64,000 nucleotides of DNA, taken from NCBI RefSeq assembly GCF_001969385.1, contig NZ_CP014796.1, forward strand, positions 1,629,501-1,693,500, written 5' to 3'. Positions within the stretch are counted from its first letter, which is position 1; each line of letters opens with the position of its first letter. The position numbers and the translations under genes were made by a program. The DNA comes from Salipiger profundus (GTDB lineage: Bacteria > Pseudomonadota > Alphaproteobacteria > Rhodobacterales > Rhodobacteraceae). Of this stretch, positions 8,993-17,544 are shown one piece after another. Under the pieces are notes generated by a model. That model was not told where the DNA came from. It made no database searches and saw only the letters and a list, made by a program, of their open reading frames with translations.

Positions 8993-9104
8993 TCCCACAG
9001 GCTTGGCGCAGCCCCGGTCGTCTTGTCGCCCTGGTTCCCGCATAAGTCGTGAGATCGGTCAGGAACGACTGCAGTCACGGATGCTCCGGTTGTCCCGTGA
9101 ACGG

Positions 9105-9128
9105 GCACCTATCCGAACGGATAGGTGC
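9105..9128. promoter_or_regulatory. Perfect 24-bp palindrome, site 3
   Basis: Eleven-base arms (GCACCTATCCG and its complement) separated by AA, about 75 bases upstream of the SUOX-fold gene. It is the strongest repeat in the region and a likely operator for the divergent LuxR-type regulator. Confidence 0.55.
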
Positions 9129-9202
9129 GTGATCCCGATACACCGCTGCCTCTCACGGCAAAAACTAGCTAATATTTCGTCAACCTGAAAGAGGATACGC
9201 AC

Positions 9203-9718
9203 ATGACCTGCGCCCAGACAATGCTTGCCTCCCTGCTCGCCGTTGCCATCGCAATGGGTGCGTCTCCGGTCGTGGCCCAAACCCTGCCGACGCCCACCGG
9301 GCCGGTCGTGCTGACCGTGAGCGGCGAGATCGAGAACACCAACGGGGACGGTGTCGCGGAGTTCGATATCGACATGCTCCGCGAGCTCGGGGAAAGCGAA
9401 ATCACCACCGAGACGATCTGGACCCCCGGCACCATCGTCTTCACCGGCGTGCGGCTGGAGACCTTGCTGGAGGCGGTCGGCGCAACCGGCGAGACCATAG
9501 ATGCCACGGCGATCAACGACTACAGCGTCGAAATTCCGGTCTCCGATGCGACCGCTGGCGGACCCATCGTTGCCTACGAAATGGATGGCAAGCGGATGTC
9601 CCGGCGTGACAAGGGGCCGCTTTGGATTATCTATCCCTTCTCAACCTCAAGTGACTATCGGACCGAAGTGATCTACTCACGGAGTATATGGCAACTCGAC
9701 CGCCTGATGATCGAATGA
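9203..9718 (+). CDS. Periplasmic SUOX-fold (molybdopterin-binding-like) protein, PruR-like
   Basis: 171-residue exported protein with a signal sequence ending in VVAQ and an oxidoreductase molybdopterin-binding (sulfite-oxidase fold) domain: TVSGEIEN, WTPGTIVFTGVRLETLLE, YSVEIP and GPLWIIYP are typical of small family members. The only cysteine is C3 in the signal peptide, so the Mo-ligating cysteine of true SUOX enzymes is absent. Agrobacterium PruR is a cysteine-less relative that binds a reduced pterin and controls the periplasmic domain of DcpA. Here the gene overlaps a hybrid kinase by 4-31 bases, which suggests the same job: a periplasmic ligand-binding partner of the kinase sensor domain. 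Enzyme activity looks unlikely. Confidence 0.8.
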   Translation: MTCAQTMLASLLAVAIAMGASPVVAQTLPTPTGPVVLTVSGEIENTNGDGVAEFDIDMLRELGESEITTETIWTPGTIVFTGVRLETLLEAVGATGETIDATAINDYSVEIPVSDATAGGPIVAYEMDGKRMSRRDKGPLWIIYPFSTSSDYRTEVIYSRSIWQLDRLMIE

Positions 9719-12234
9719 CGTTTGTCGCGCCCTCACGGCGGGAGCGCGCTCTTCCGCCGTGGCGACAGGGCCGCGTCTTGCTCGGCGTGGCTGCGGCCGC
9801 CATCGTTGCGGCTGTGATCGTGCTTGTCGCCGAGGTTGTGGACGAGTTCCGCTCTCTCAACTCTGCCAGTTCCGACAACGTGCACTGGTTCCTGTCGCAG
9901 GCCGAGGTCGAGTTTCTCGAGTTCCGGAACGCGATCGAGGTCGCCCGCGCGGAAGAAGGCGACGCGCTGGACGATGCCCTCGAACGGCTCGTGGTCGAAT
10001 ACGACGTCTTCTACAGCAGGATGATGACGCTGGCGCGCGGATCGCTCTACAGCGATATCCGCGTCCACGAGGAATTCGGACAGCCGGTCAGTGATATCTG
10101 GGACGGGCTGATCGCGATGGTGCCGCTCATCGATGGGCCGCGCGACGCGCTCGCGGCGAACCTAGACGTGCTGGCCGACGAGGCGACCGAGATGCGGCCG
10201 CTTCTGCGCGAAATGGCGACCACGGGGCTGCAGTTCTTCGCCGAAAACTCGGACGACAGCCGCGACTCGGTGTCGAGGACGCTGCTGTGGCTTTTCCTGC
10301 TGGCGGTGGCGCTGAAGCTCACGCTGCTGGTCGTGCTGGTGCACACCCGACGCGTGAGCAACCAGATCGAACGTCGCGGCATCGAGCTGGCCGATGCCTA
10401 TGCGCGGCTCAACACCATCCTCGAGACCTCGCTTGACGCGGTCGTGGTGACCGACCTCGATGGCCGCATCCTTACCTTCAACACCGCGGCCGAGCGCACC
10501 TTCGGGTATGACCAGGCCGAGGTTCTCGACCGGCCCATCGGTGACATCATCGTGCCTGAATCCTACCGCGAGGCGCATCGTGCCGGGATGAAGCGGATGC
10601 GCGACACCGGCGAGCGCAAGATCCTCGGCCAGGGTCGGATCAGGCTCGAAGCGCAGCGCCGCAGCGGTGAAGTCTTCCCGGTCGAGCTGGCGCTCGAGCA
10701 TGCGCAGACCGGCGAGGAAGAGATCATCGTGGCCTTCCTGCGCGACATCTCCCATCGGGTCGCCGCCGAGACGGAGCTCGTGCAGGCGCGCGACCGTGCG
10801 CTCGCGGGGGAAAAGGCCAAGGCCGAATTCCTCGCCATGATGACGCACGAGATCCGCACGCCGCTCAACGGGATCCTCGGCAACCTGTCGCTGCTCGAGA
10901 AGACGAAGCTCGGCTACGACCAGTCCCGCTACATTCACAACATGGGCATCTCGGGCGAGGTGCTCATGCACCACGTGGACTCGGTCCTCGACGTGGCGCG
11001 GTTCGAGTCGGGCGCCATGGTCTCGAGATCCGACGTGGTGCACATGGGCCGGGTGCTGCAGGACATCGTGGATTCGCAGGCCAGCGCTGCCGAGGCGAAT
11101 GGCAACGATATCGGATGGGAGTGGATCGGCGAGCCGGTTGACTGGGTCCGCGTGGACTTTTCGCGCCTGCGGCAGGTGCTGCTGAACCTCGTGAGCAATG
11201 CGATCAAGTTCACCTCGGACGGGCGTATCCGGCTGGAGGCCGAGCAGAACGGAAAGCGCACGGGATGCGAGGTCGAGATCCGGGTGATCGACACCGGTGT
11301 CGGCATCTCGGAAGCCGACCAAGCGCGGGTGTTCGACGATTTCCACATGGTCGACGTGCCGCGCAGCGGCAGCCAGTCGGGCACCGGGTTGGGGCTTGGC
11401 ATCGCACGGCGGTTCGTCGAGGCGATGGGCGGCGAGATCGGCGTGGAGAGCGAGCCCGGCGAGGGCAGCGTGTTCTGGCTCCGGCTACCGCTCGAATGCG
11501 TCGACACGCCGATCGAGGAAACGCCCTCGGGCTACGACATGACCGACCAGAACGGGCGAGACATCCTTCTGGTCGAGGACAACGAGATCAATCTCGAACT
11601 GGCGCGCGAGATGCTGACACGGCAGGGGCATGTGGTCACCGAGGCCCGCAACGGACAGGAGGCGATCAGCGCGGCGCTGACGCATCGGTTCGATCTCATC
11701 CTGATGGACATCCGGATGCCGGTGCTTGGCGGTCTCGAAGCGACCACGGCGATCCGCGAGGGCAGCGGGCCGAACCGCGACGTCCCGATCGTGGCGCTTT
11801 CGGCCAACGTGCTGCCCGAGGCCCGGGACCGCTTCCTCGAGGCCGGAATGTCGGATTTCCTGCCCAAGCCGTTGACGCAGGATGCGCTTGGGAAGGTGAT
11901 CGCTCGGTATTGCAACAAGCCGTCTGCGGTGGAGCCACCCAAGGACCCGGAGGCGGCGGACATCGGGCTCGACAGGCTGAGCGAGCGTCATCGTGCCGAG
12001 GCGCAGGCCCTGTTCGACTGGCTGGCGACGATGCCCGAGGACCTGACCGAGATCGCCGAACGCGCCCACAAGGTCGCAGGCAGCGCAGCCGCCTTCGGGC
12101 AATCCGAGGTCCGCGAGGCGCTGATTGCGCTCGAGCTGGTGGCCGAAGGGTCCGGGGATCGTGTCGCTCTGGTCGAGGCGATTGCCGAAGCACGCGCCGC
12201 GTGGCAGAGCGCACCGGAGCCTTCGCTGGTCTGA
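9688..12234 (+). CDS. Hybrid sensor histidine kinase (PAS-HisKA-HATPase-REC-Hpt)
   Basis: Up to 848 aa. Membrane helices at about 28-50 and 193-216 enclose a mostly helical periplasmic sensor region. Then follow a PAS domain (about 235-350), HisKA with H387 in MMTHEIRTPLNG, HATPase_c (about 495-615, with NAIKFTSDGR and GTGLGLGIARRF), a receiver with D674 in LILMDIRMP, and a C-terminal Hpt with H794 in AHKVAGSAAAFG. This complete phosphorelay would hand phosphate to a separate regulator, most simply the divergent LuxR-type protein. Two starts are possible: 9688 (GGAG close upstream) or 9715 (ATGA overlap with the SUOX gene). Either way it is coupled to the SUOX-fold protein, its probable periplasmic input. 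Confidence 0.94.
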   Translation: MATRPPDDRMTFVAPSRRERALPPWRQGRVLLGVAAAAIVAAVIVLVAEVVDEFRSLNSASSDNVHWFLSQAEVEFLEFRNAIEVARAEEGDALDDALERLVVEYDVFYSRMMTLARGSLYSDIRVHEEFGQPVSDIWDGLIAMVPLIDGPRDALAANLDVLADEATEMRPLLREMATTGLQFFAENSDDSRDSVSRTLLWLFLLAVALKLTLLVVLVHTRRVSNQIERRGIELADAYARLNTILETSLDAVVVTDLDGRILTFNTAAERTFGYDQAEVLDRPIGDIIVPESYREAHRAGMKRMRDTGERKILGQGRIRLEAQRRSGEVFPVELALEHAQTGEEEIIVAFLRDISHRVAAETELVQARDRALAGEKAKAEFLAMMTHEIRTPLNGILGNLSLLEKTKLGYDQSRYIHNMGISGEVLMHHVDSVLDVARFESGAMVSRSDVVHMGRVLQDIVDSQASAAEANGNDIGWEWIGEPVDWVRVDFSRLRQVLLNLVSNAIKFTSDGRIRLEAEQNGKRTGCEVEIRVIDTGVGISEADQARVFDDFHMVDVPRSGSQSGTGLGLGIARRFVEAMGGEIGVESEPGEGSVFWLRLPLECVDTPIEETPSGYDMTDQNGRDILLVEDNEINLELAREMLTRQGHVVTEARNGQEAISAALTHRFDLILMDIRMPVLGGLEATTAIREGSGPNRDVPIVALSANVLPEARDRFLEAGMSDFLPKPLTQDALGKVIARYCNKPSAVEPPKDPEAADIGLDRLSERHRAEAQALFDWLATMPEDLTEIAERAHKVAGSAAAFGQSEVREALIALELVAEGSGDRVALVEAIAEARAAWQSAPEPSLV

Positions 12235-12256
12235 CGCTGCGGCGGGTCGCGTCCGA

Positions 12257-12273
12257 ACCGGTCGCACCGGTTT
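12257..12273 (+). terminator. Small stem-loop after the hybrid kinase
   Basis: Perfect seven-base arms AACCGGT/ACCGGTT around CGC, 22 bases after the kinase stop. There is no T run, so it is a weak terminator candidate or a palindromic site. Confidence 0.3.
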
Positions 12274-12380
12274 GAGGAGGGGCGACCGTCGTCGGCTGAA
12301 CAGTCGCGTTCCCTTATCGCTCGCCGCTGGGCTTCCACGCCGGTGATCTCTTGCAGCACGCAGGGGGGGCTTCACGCGAA

Positions 12381-12414
12381 AAGGGCCGCCCCGGTGTCTG
12401 CCGGGGCGGCCCTT
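12381..12414. terminator. Bidirectional terminator between the kinase and choV
   Basis: Perfect 14-bp GC-rich arms (12381-12394 and 12401-12414) with a six-base loop. On the minus strand the stem runs into TTTTCGCG, so it best serves choV, and it lies between convergent genes. Confidence 0.75.
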
Positions 12415-12438
12415 CGGGGGATCTCTTCAGGCCGACGC

Positions 12439-13467
12439 TCAGCCGTGGTCGGTCGCGCTCAGGCCGCGCAGGACGTCGTCCTTGCCGAGCTGGCCGATCA
12501 GCGCGCCATGTTCGGTTACGCCGATGGGCCGGTCGCTGGCGAGCAGCGTGTCGAAGCCGTCGCGGACAAGACTGTCGGCGTCGATGGTCTCCGCGGGCTC
12601 GCTGGTCAGCGGCTTCATCAGGTCACGTGCGCGCAGCACGCCGAGCGGGTTCATGTGTTGCACGAACTCGGCCACGTAGTCGTTGCGCGGATCGGTGAAG
12701 ATGTCCTGCGGCGCGCCGCTCTGGACGATCCGCCCGCCTTCCATGATCGAGATGTGGTTGCCCAGCTTGAACGCCTCGTCGAGGTCGTGGCTCACGAAGA
12801 GGATCGTGCGCTTCAGACGTTGCTGCAGCTCGAGAAGTTCGTCCTGCAGCTTGGTCCGGATCAGCGGGTCGAGCGCCGAAAAGGGCTCGTCCATGAGCAG
12901 GATCGGCGCCTGCGTGGCAAAGGCACGGGCGAGGCCCACACGCTGCTGCATGCCGCCCGAAAGCTCGCTCACCTTGTTATCGCCCCAGTCCGAGAGGCTC
13001 ACCAGCGCCAGCTGCTCGTCGACGCGCTCGCGCGCTTCCTTGCCCTTCAGGCCGGCCAGCTCGAGGCCGAGGCCGACGTTTTCACGCACGGTGCGCCAGG
13101 GCAGCAGTCCGAACTGCTGGAAGACCATGGCGACATGGTGCATCCGGATGCGGCGCAGGGTGGCGGCGTCGCCGTTGGTCACGTCGACCATCTGCGAGCC
13201 GTCGTTCACCTCGACCTTGCCGCGTGCCACGGGGTTCAACCCGTTGACGGCGCGCAGCAGCGTCGACTTGCCCGAGCCCGACAGGCCCATGAGCACGTGG
13301 ATGTTGCCCTCTTCCACGGTCAGGTTGCAGTCGTGCACGCCGAGCACCTGGTCGGTCGCCGCCTGGATCTCGCCGCGGTCCTTTCCCTCGTCCATGAGGG
13401 GCAGGGCGCGCTCGGGATGGTCGCCGAAGACGATGGAGACGTTGTCGATGTTGACCGCTGTCGTCAT
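12439..13467 (-). CDS. choV: Choline/betaine ABC transporter ATPase ChoV (ProV family)
   Basis: 342-residue ATP-binding subunit of the quaternary-amine uptake family. It has Walker A GLSGSGKST, the Q-loop VFQQFGLLPW, the signature LSGGMQQR, Walker B LLMDEPFSALD and the switch H in VSHDL, followed by a C-terminal CBS-like region (about 275-342) as in ProV/OpuAA proteins. The start at 13467 gives MTTAVNIDNVS and overlaps choW by four bases. Operon order is choX-choW-choV, facing betICBA, as expected for choline uptake feeding betaine synthesis. Confidence 0.93.
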   Translation of the reverse strand: MTTAVNIDNVSIVFGDHPERALPLMDEGKDRGEIQAATDQVLGVHDCNLTVEEGNIHVLMGLSGSGKSTLLRAVNGLNPVARGKVEVNDGSQMVDVTNGDAATLRRIRMHHVAMVFQQFGLLPWRTVRENVGLGLELAGLKGKEARERVDEQLALVSLSDWGDNKVSELSGGMQQRVGLARAFATQAPILLMDEPFSALDPLIRTKLQDELLELQQRLKRTILFVSHDLDEAFKLGNHISIMEGGRIVQSGAPQDIFTDPRNDYVAEFVQHMNPLGVLRARDLMKPLTSEPAETIDADSLVRDGFDTLLASDRPIGVTEHGALIGQLGKDDVLRGLSATDHG

Positions 13468-14300
13468 TTGCGTTCCCCCATGTTGAGGATGCGGTCGAGC
13501 ATGATCGCGACCACCACGATCACGAAGCCCGACTCGAAGCCGAGAGCCGTGTTCACCTGGTTCAGCGCGCGGACGACCGGGACGCCAAGCCCGTCGGCAC
13601 CGACGAGTGCGGCCACCACGACCATCGACAGCGACAGCATGATCGTCTGGTTCAGCCCGGCCATGATCTGCGGCACGGCATAGGGCAGTTCGACCTTGAA
13701 CAGCGTCTGGCGCCCGGTGGCGCCAAAGGCGGTGGCGGCCTCGAGCAGCGGCTTGGGCGTCGAGGAGATGCCGAGGTAGGTCAGCCGGATCGGCGCCGGC
13801 AGCACGAAGATCACCGTCGCGATCAGGCCCGGCACCATGCCGATGCCGAAGAACACGATGGCCGGAATGAGATAGACGAAGGTCGGCAGCGTCTGCATCA
13901 GGTCGAGGATCGGGCGCAGGTAGGTGTAGACCCGCGGCCGGTGCGCGGCGTAGATCCCGATGGGCACGCCGATCGCCATGCAGACCATGCAGGCCGACAG
14001 CACCAGTGTGAGGCTCTCGGTCGTTTCCTCCCAGTAGTCCTGGTTGAGGATGAAGAGAAAGCCCAGCAGCACGAAGAGCGCGGTCTTCCAGTTGCGTTGC
14101 AGGGCATAGGTGATGGCAACGAAGCCCAGGATCACGATGAGCTCGGGTGGCTCCTGCAGGATCCAGAGGATCGCGTCGATCATCGCTTCCATGAGGTCGG
14201 AGAGGACGGTCAGGACGATGTCCCCGTTGTCCCGCACCCAGTCGAAGACGGCGCTTGCCGCATCGCCCACAGGTATCTTGTATTCGGTCAGCCAGTCCAC
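13464..14300 (-). CDS. choW: Choline/betaine ABC transporter permease ChoW
   Basis: 278-residue inner-membrane permease of the ProW/OpuAB type. Hydrophobic segments cover about 50-80, 95-115, 135-185 and 215-270, and the EAA-type loop GATGRQTLFKVELPYAVPQI (about 200-220) would contact ChoV. It overlaps choV by four bases and is separated from choX by a hairpin. Substrate assignment to choline rests on the bet neighbours and on ChoX. Confidence 0.93.
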   Translation of the reverse strand: MDWLTEYKIPVGDAASAVFDWVRDNGDIVLTVLSDLMEAMIDAILWILQEPPELIVILGFVAITYALQRNWKTALFVLLGFLFILNQDYWEETTESLTLVLSACMVCMAIGVPIGIYAAHRPRVYTYLRPILDLMQTLPTFVYLIPAIVFFGIGMVPGLIATVIFVLPAPIRLTYLGISSTPKPLLEAATAFGATGRQTLFKVELPYAVPQIMAGLNQTIMLSLSMVVVAALVGADGLGVPVVRALNQVNTALGFESGFVIVVVAIMLDRILNMGERK

Positions 14301-14382
14301 GGCGCCGTGTCCCCCTTGATTTTTTCTTTTGGAATGAGTCTCGGGTCGTCATGGCCCGCGCGGGTCGCGGGGCCGAAAAGCG

Positions 14383-14410
14383 CACCGCCCGCCTCGGAAG
14401 GCGGGCGGTG
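14383..14410 (-). terminator. Attenuator-like hairpin between choX and choW
   Basis: Perfect 12-bp arms (14383-14394, 14399-14410) with a CGGA loop. On the minus strand it is followed by CGCTTTTCGG. It lies nine bases after the choX stop. Such intra-operon stems commonly let the binding protein be made in excess over the permease. Confidence 0.7.
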
Positions 14411-14419
14411 CTGCGGGGA

Positions 14420-15343
14420 TCACATCCCCAGGCTGTCCTTCACCGCGGCCATCGCGTCACCGCCGTCGACGGTGGTCACGCCGTCAAGCCATGCGTCGAG
14501 CACCTGCGGGTTTTCCTTGAGCCATGCCTCGGTCGCGTCGGCCGGGTCGGCACCGTCGTCGAGGATCTGGCCCATGATCTTGTTCTCCATGTCCAGCGTG
14601 AAGTCCATGTTCGAGAACAGCTTGCCGAGGTTCGGGCACTCTTCCGAGAAGCCCTGGCGCGTCACGGTGTGGACCACGCCCTCGCCGCCGAAGAAGTCCT
14701 CGCCGCCGGGCAGGTACTTCAGGTCGAAGTTGGCGTTCATCGGGTGCGGTTCCCAGCCAAGGAACACGACCGGCTCCTCGTTCTTGTAGAAGCGCGAGAC
14801 CTGCGCCAGCATCCCCTGCTCGGAGCTTTCGACGACATCGAAGTCACCCAGCCCGAACTTGTCCTCTTCGGTGAGGCTCACGAGGTAGGCGTTGCCCTCG
14901 TTGCCCGGCTCGATGCCGTAGATCTTGCCGTCGAGCTCGTCCTCGAACTTGGCGATGTCGGCATAGCTCTGCAGGCCGGCCTCGTAGGCGTAGGTCGGCG
15001 TGGCAAGCGTGTACTTGGTGCCTTCGAGGTTGACGTTGATCTGCTCGATCTCGCCGCTGTCGAGGTAGGGCGTGATCGCGCTGGTCTGCGCCGGCATCCA
15101 GTTGCCGAGGAAGACGTCGACGTCATCGCTTTCCAGCGATGCGAAGGTCACCGGCACCGACAGGACCTTCACGTCCACGTCGTAGCCGAGGCCTTCGAGT
15201 ACGTGCTTCGCGGTCGCGGTGGTGGTGGTGATGTCGGTCCAGCCCACATCGGACATGATGACACTGTCGCATTGTGCCTGCGCGTGGGCGGCGCCAGCGG
15301 CGGCCGTGAGGGCGAGGGCGGAAATGGCATGTTTCAGTTTCAT
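14420..15343 (-). CDS. choX: Choline-binding periplasmic protein ChoX
   Basis: 307-residue substrate-binding protein of the glycine betaine/choline (OpuAC/ProX) family with a Sec signal sequence (cleavage near AAHAQA). Family-like stretches include VIMSDVGWTDITTTTA, VDVFLGNWMPAQ, YGIEPGNEGNAYL and FLGWEPHPMNANFDLKYLPGG, containing aromatic residues that could form the cage for a quaternary ammonium group. The ATG has AGGGAGC upstream. First gene of choXWV and divergent from betI, with one shared palindrome in between. Confidence 0.93.
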   Translation of the reverse strand: MKLKHAISALALTAAAGAAHAQAQCDSVIMSDVGWTDITTTTATAKHVLEGLGYDVDVKVLSVPVTFASLESDDVDVFLGNWMPAQTSAITPYLDSGEIEQINVNLEGTKYTLATPTYAYEAGLQSYADIAKFEDELDGKIYGIEPGNEGNAYLVSLTEEDKFGLGDFDVVESSEQGMLAQVSRFYKNEEPVVFLGWEPHPMNANFDLKYLPGGEDFFGGEGVVHTVTRQGFSEECPNLGKLFSNMDFTLDMENKIMGQILDDGADPADATEAWLKENPQVLDAWLDGVTTVDGGDAMAAVKDSLGM

Positions 15344-15373
15344 GGATGCTCCCTGATCCTTGGAAGTCGATTT

Positions 15374-15395
15374 ATTGATTGACCAGTCAAACAAT
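15374..15395. promoter_or_regulatory. Palindromic BetI operator between choX and betI
   Basis: ATTGATTGAC-CA-GTCAAACAAT: 22 bp with 9 of 10 arm positions matching. It resembles the TTGAnTGnnC-type operators of BetI and sits 31 bases from choX and 46 bases from betI, so one site could repress both directions until choline is present. Confidence 0.7.
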
Positions 15396-15440
15396 GACTG
15401 ATTATCTCTGCATTGCAACCCTTTTCTCGGGAAAGACCGG

Positions 15441-16013
15441 ATGAACGCGCAGACCCAACGCAGAACGCAACTGATCGAGGCAACGATTCACGAAATCGGT
15501 GCCACCGGTACGCTTGCGGTCACGGTGGGCCAGATCGCCAAGCGGGCCGGGGTGTCGGCGGCACTGGCCTTCCACTACTTCGGGGACAAGGACCGCCTGT
15601 TCCTGGCCGCGATGCGGCACATCCTTGCGGTCTACGGTGACGAGGTCCGCCGGGGTCTTGCACAGTCGCAGGACCCGCGTGAGCGGCTCGAGACCCTGAT
15701 CCGCGCCAGTTTCAGCGAGACGAACTTCCGGCGCGACGTGATCGCGACGTGGCTGAACTTCTACGTGCTGGCGCATCGCTCGACCGAGGCGCAACGGCTG
15801 CTGGTGATCTACCACCGGCGGCTGCATTCGAACCTCGTGCACGAGCTGCGCCCGCTGGTCGGGGCCAAGGCCCCGGGCGTCGCGCGACGCCTCGCGGCGC
15901 TCATCGACGGCATCTACCTGCGATTCGCCCATTTCCCCTCCGACGAGCCCGAGCAGAACGCCTCGGCCCACGTGCTGGCTGCACTGGAAAACGAACTGAG
16001 AGCATTGGCATGA
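15441..16013 (+). CDS. betI: TetR-family choline-responsive repressor BetI
   Basis: 190-residue TetR-type regulator. The N-terminal HTH includes TVGQIAKRAGVSAALAFHYF followed by GDKDRLFLAAMR, close to known BetI proteins, and the C-terminal region is the helical ligand domain. It opens the betI-betC-betB-betA operon and overlaps betC by four bases (ATGA). BetI proteins repress bet genes and release DNA when choline binds. The palindrome upstream of the gene is the likely operator. Confidence 0.95.
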   Translation: MNAQTQRRTQLIEATIHEIGATGTLAVTVGQIAKRAGVSAALAFHYFGDKDRLFLAAMRHILAVYGDEVRRGLAQSQDPRERLETLIRASFSETNFRRDVIATWLNFYVLAHRSTEAQRLLVIYHRRLHSNLVHELRPLVGAKAPGVARRLAALIDGIYLRFAHFPSDEPEQNASAHVLAALENELRALA

Positions 16014-17521
16014 CGCGACCGAACATCCTTATCCTGATGGTGGACCAGCTGAACGGGACGCTGTTTCCGGACGGCCCCGCCGACTGGCTGCACACGCCGA
16101 ACCTGCGCCGGCTGGCCGAGCGCTCGGTGCGGTTCCGCAACTGCTACACCGCATCGCCGCTCTGCGCACCGGGGCGGGCGAGCTTCATGTCGGGCGAGCT
16201 TCCCTCGGTCACCGGCGTCTACGACAACGCCGCCGAGTTTCCGTCCGATCTGCCGACCTATGCGCATCATCTTCGCCGGGCAGGGTATCACACTTGCCTG
16301 TCGGGCAAGATGCATTTCGTCGGGCCCGACCAGCTTCACGGTTTCGAGGAACGCCTGACCACCGACATCTATCCCGCCGACTTCGGCTGGACCCCGGACT
16401 ACCGCAAGCCCGGCGAGCGCATCGACTGGTGGTATCACAACATGGGCTCGGTCACCGGCTCGGGCGTCGCCGAGATTTCCAACCAGATGGAATACGACGA
16501 CGAGGTCGCCTACAACGCGACCCGCAAGGTCTATGACCTCGGGCGCCGCAAGGACGACCGCCCGTGGTGCCTGACGGTCAGCTTCACCCACCCGCACGAC
16601 CCCTATGTCGCGCGCAAGAAATACTGGGATCTCTACGAGGACTGCGAGCACCTGCTGCCCGAGGTGGGCGACCTCGGCTACGAGAACCACGACAAGCACT
16701 CGAAGCGCATCTTCGACGCGAACGACTGGCGCAGCTTCAACATCACCGAGGAAGACGTCCGCCGCTCGCGCCGGGCCTATTTCGCCAATATCTCCTATCT
16801 CGACGACAAGATCGGCGACATCCTCGAGGCGCTCGAGGGCACCCGGCAGGATGAGGACACGATCATTCTCTTCGTCTCGGATCACGGCGACATGCTTGGC
16901 GAGCGCGGCCTTTGGTTCAAGATGTCCTTCTTCGAAGGCTCGTCGCGAGTGCCGATGATGATCTCGGCGCCGGGGCTCGAGCCCGGTCTCTGCGAGACCC
17001 CGGTGAGCAACATCGACGTCTGCCCGACGGTCTGCGACCTGGCCGGCGTCAGCATGGACGAGGTGCAGCCCTGGACCGCCGGCGAAACGCTGGTGCCGGT
17101 CGCGGGTGGTGCCGCGCGCGGGCCGGTGGCGATGGAATACGCCGCCGAGGCGTCCTATGCGCCGCTCGTCAGCCTTCGCGATGGCCGCTGGAAATACAAC
17201 CGCTGCGCGCTCGATCCCGACCAGCTCTTCGACCTGGAGAGCGACCCGCACGAGCTGACCAACCTCGCGGCCGATCCTGCCCACGCCGAGACGCTCGAGC
17301 GCCTGCGGGCGATGGCTGATGAGCGCTGGGATCTCGACCGCTTCGACGCCGACGTGCGCAAGAGCCAGGCGCGGCGCTGGGTGGTCTACGAGGCGCTGCG
17401 CAACGGCTCCTACTACCCGTGGGACTACCAGCCGCTGCAGAAGGCCAGCGACCGTTTCATGCGCAACCACATGGATCTGAACGAGGTCGAGGAAAACGCC
17501 CGCTACCCGCGCGGCGAGTGA
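16010..17521 (+). CDS. betC: Choline-sulfatase BetC
   Basis: 503-residue type I sulfatase that hydrolyses choline-O-sulfate to choline and sulfate, feeding the betaine pathway. The N-terminal metal-binding motif ILMVDQLNG contains D12; the sulfatase motif [11 protein letters not shown] gives C52-x-P54-x-R56, where C52 would become formylglycine. A second metal site is in [13 protein letters not shown]. There is no signal peptide, so it is cytoplasmic. The start at 16010 overlaps betI. Confidence 0.95.
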   Translation: MTRPNILILMVDQLNGTLFPDGPADWLHTPNLRRLAERSVRFRNCYTASPLCAPGRASFMSGELPSVTGVYDNAAEFPSDLPTYAHHLRRAGYHTCLSGKMHFVGPDQLHGFEERLTTDIYPADFGWTPDYRKPGERIDWWYHNMGSVTGSGVAEISNQMEYDDEVAYNATRKVYDLGRRKDDRPWCLTVSFTHPHDPYVARKKYWDLYEDCEHLLPEVGDLGYENHDKHSKRIFDANDWRSFNITEEDVRRSRRAYFANISYLDDKIGDILEALEGTRQDEDTIILFVSDHGDMLGERGLWFKMSFFEGSSRVPMMISAPGLEPGLCETPVSNIDVCPTVCDLAGVSMDEVQPWTAGETLVPVAGGAARGPVAMEYAAEASYAPLVSLRDGRWKYNRCALDPDQLFDLESDPHELTNLAADPAHAETLERLRAMADERWDLDRFDADVRKSQARRWVVYEALRNGSYYPWDYQPLQKASDRFMRNHMDLNEVEENARYPRGE

Positions 17522-17544
17522 CCGGACCGGACAAGGAACACGAC

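Larger units (their letters stand above)
8716..9202. promoter_or_regulatory. Divergent regulatory region of the two-component module
   Basis: 487 bases between the LuxR regulator and the SUOX-fold gene, with no credible gene. It holds three inverted repeats built from TATCC and GGATA (8818-8831, 8978-8992, 9105-9128), two of which share the exact arrangement TATCC-N4-GGATAGGTG. This looks like the control region for both directions. Confidence 0.6.

Noticed and set aside
13468..14385. N-terminal extension of ChoV up to 14385
   Set aside because: The extension is the choW gene read in another frame; the ABC domain begins naturally at 13467.
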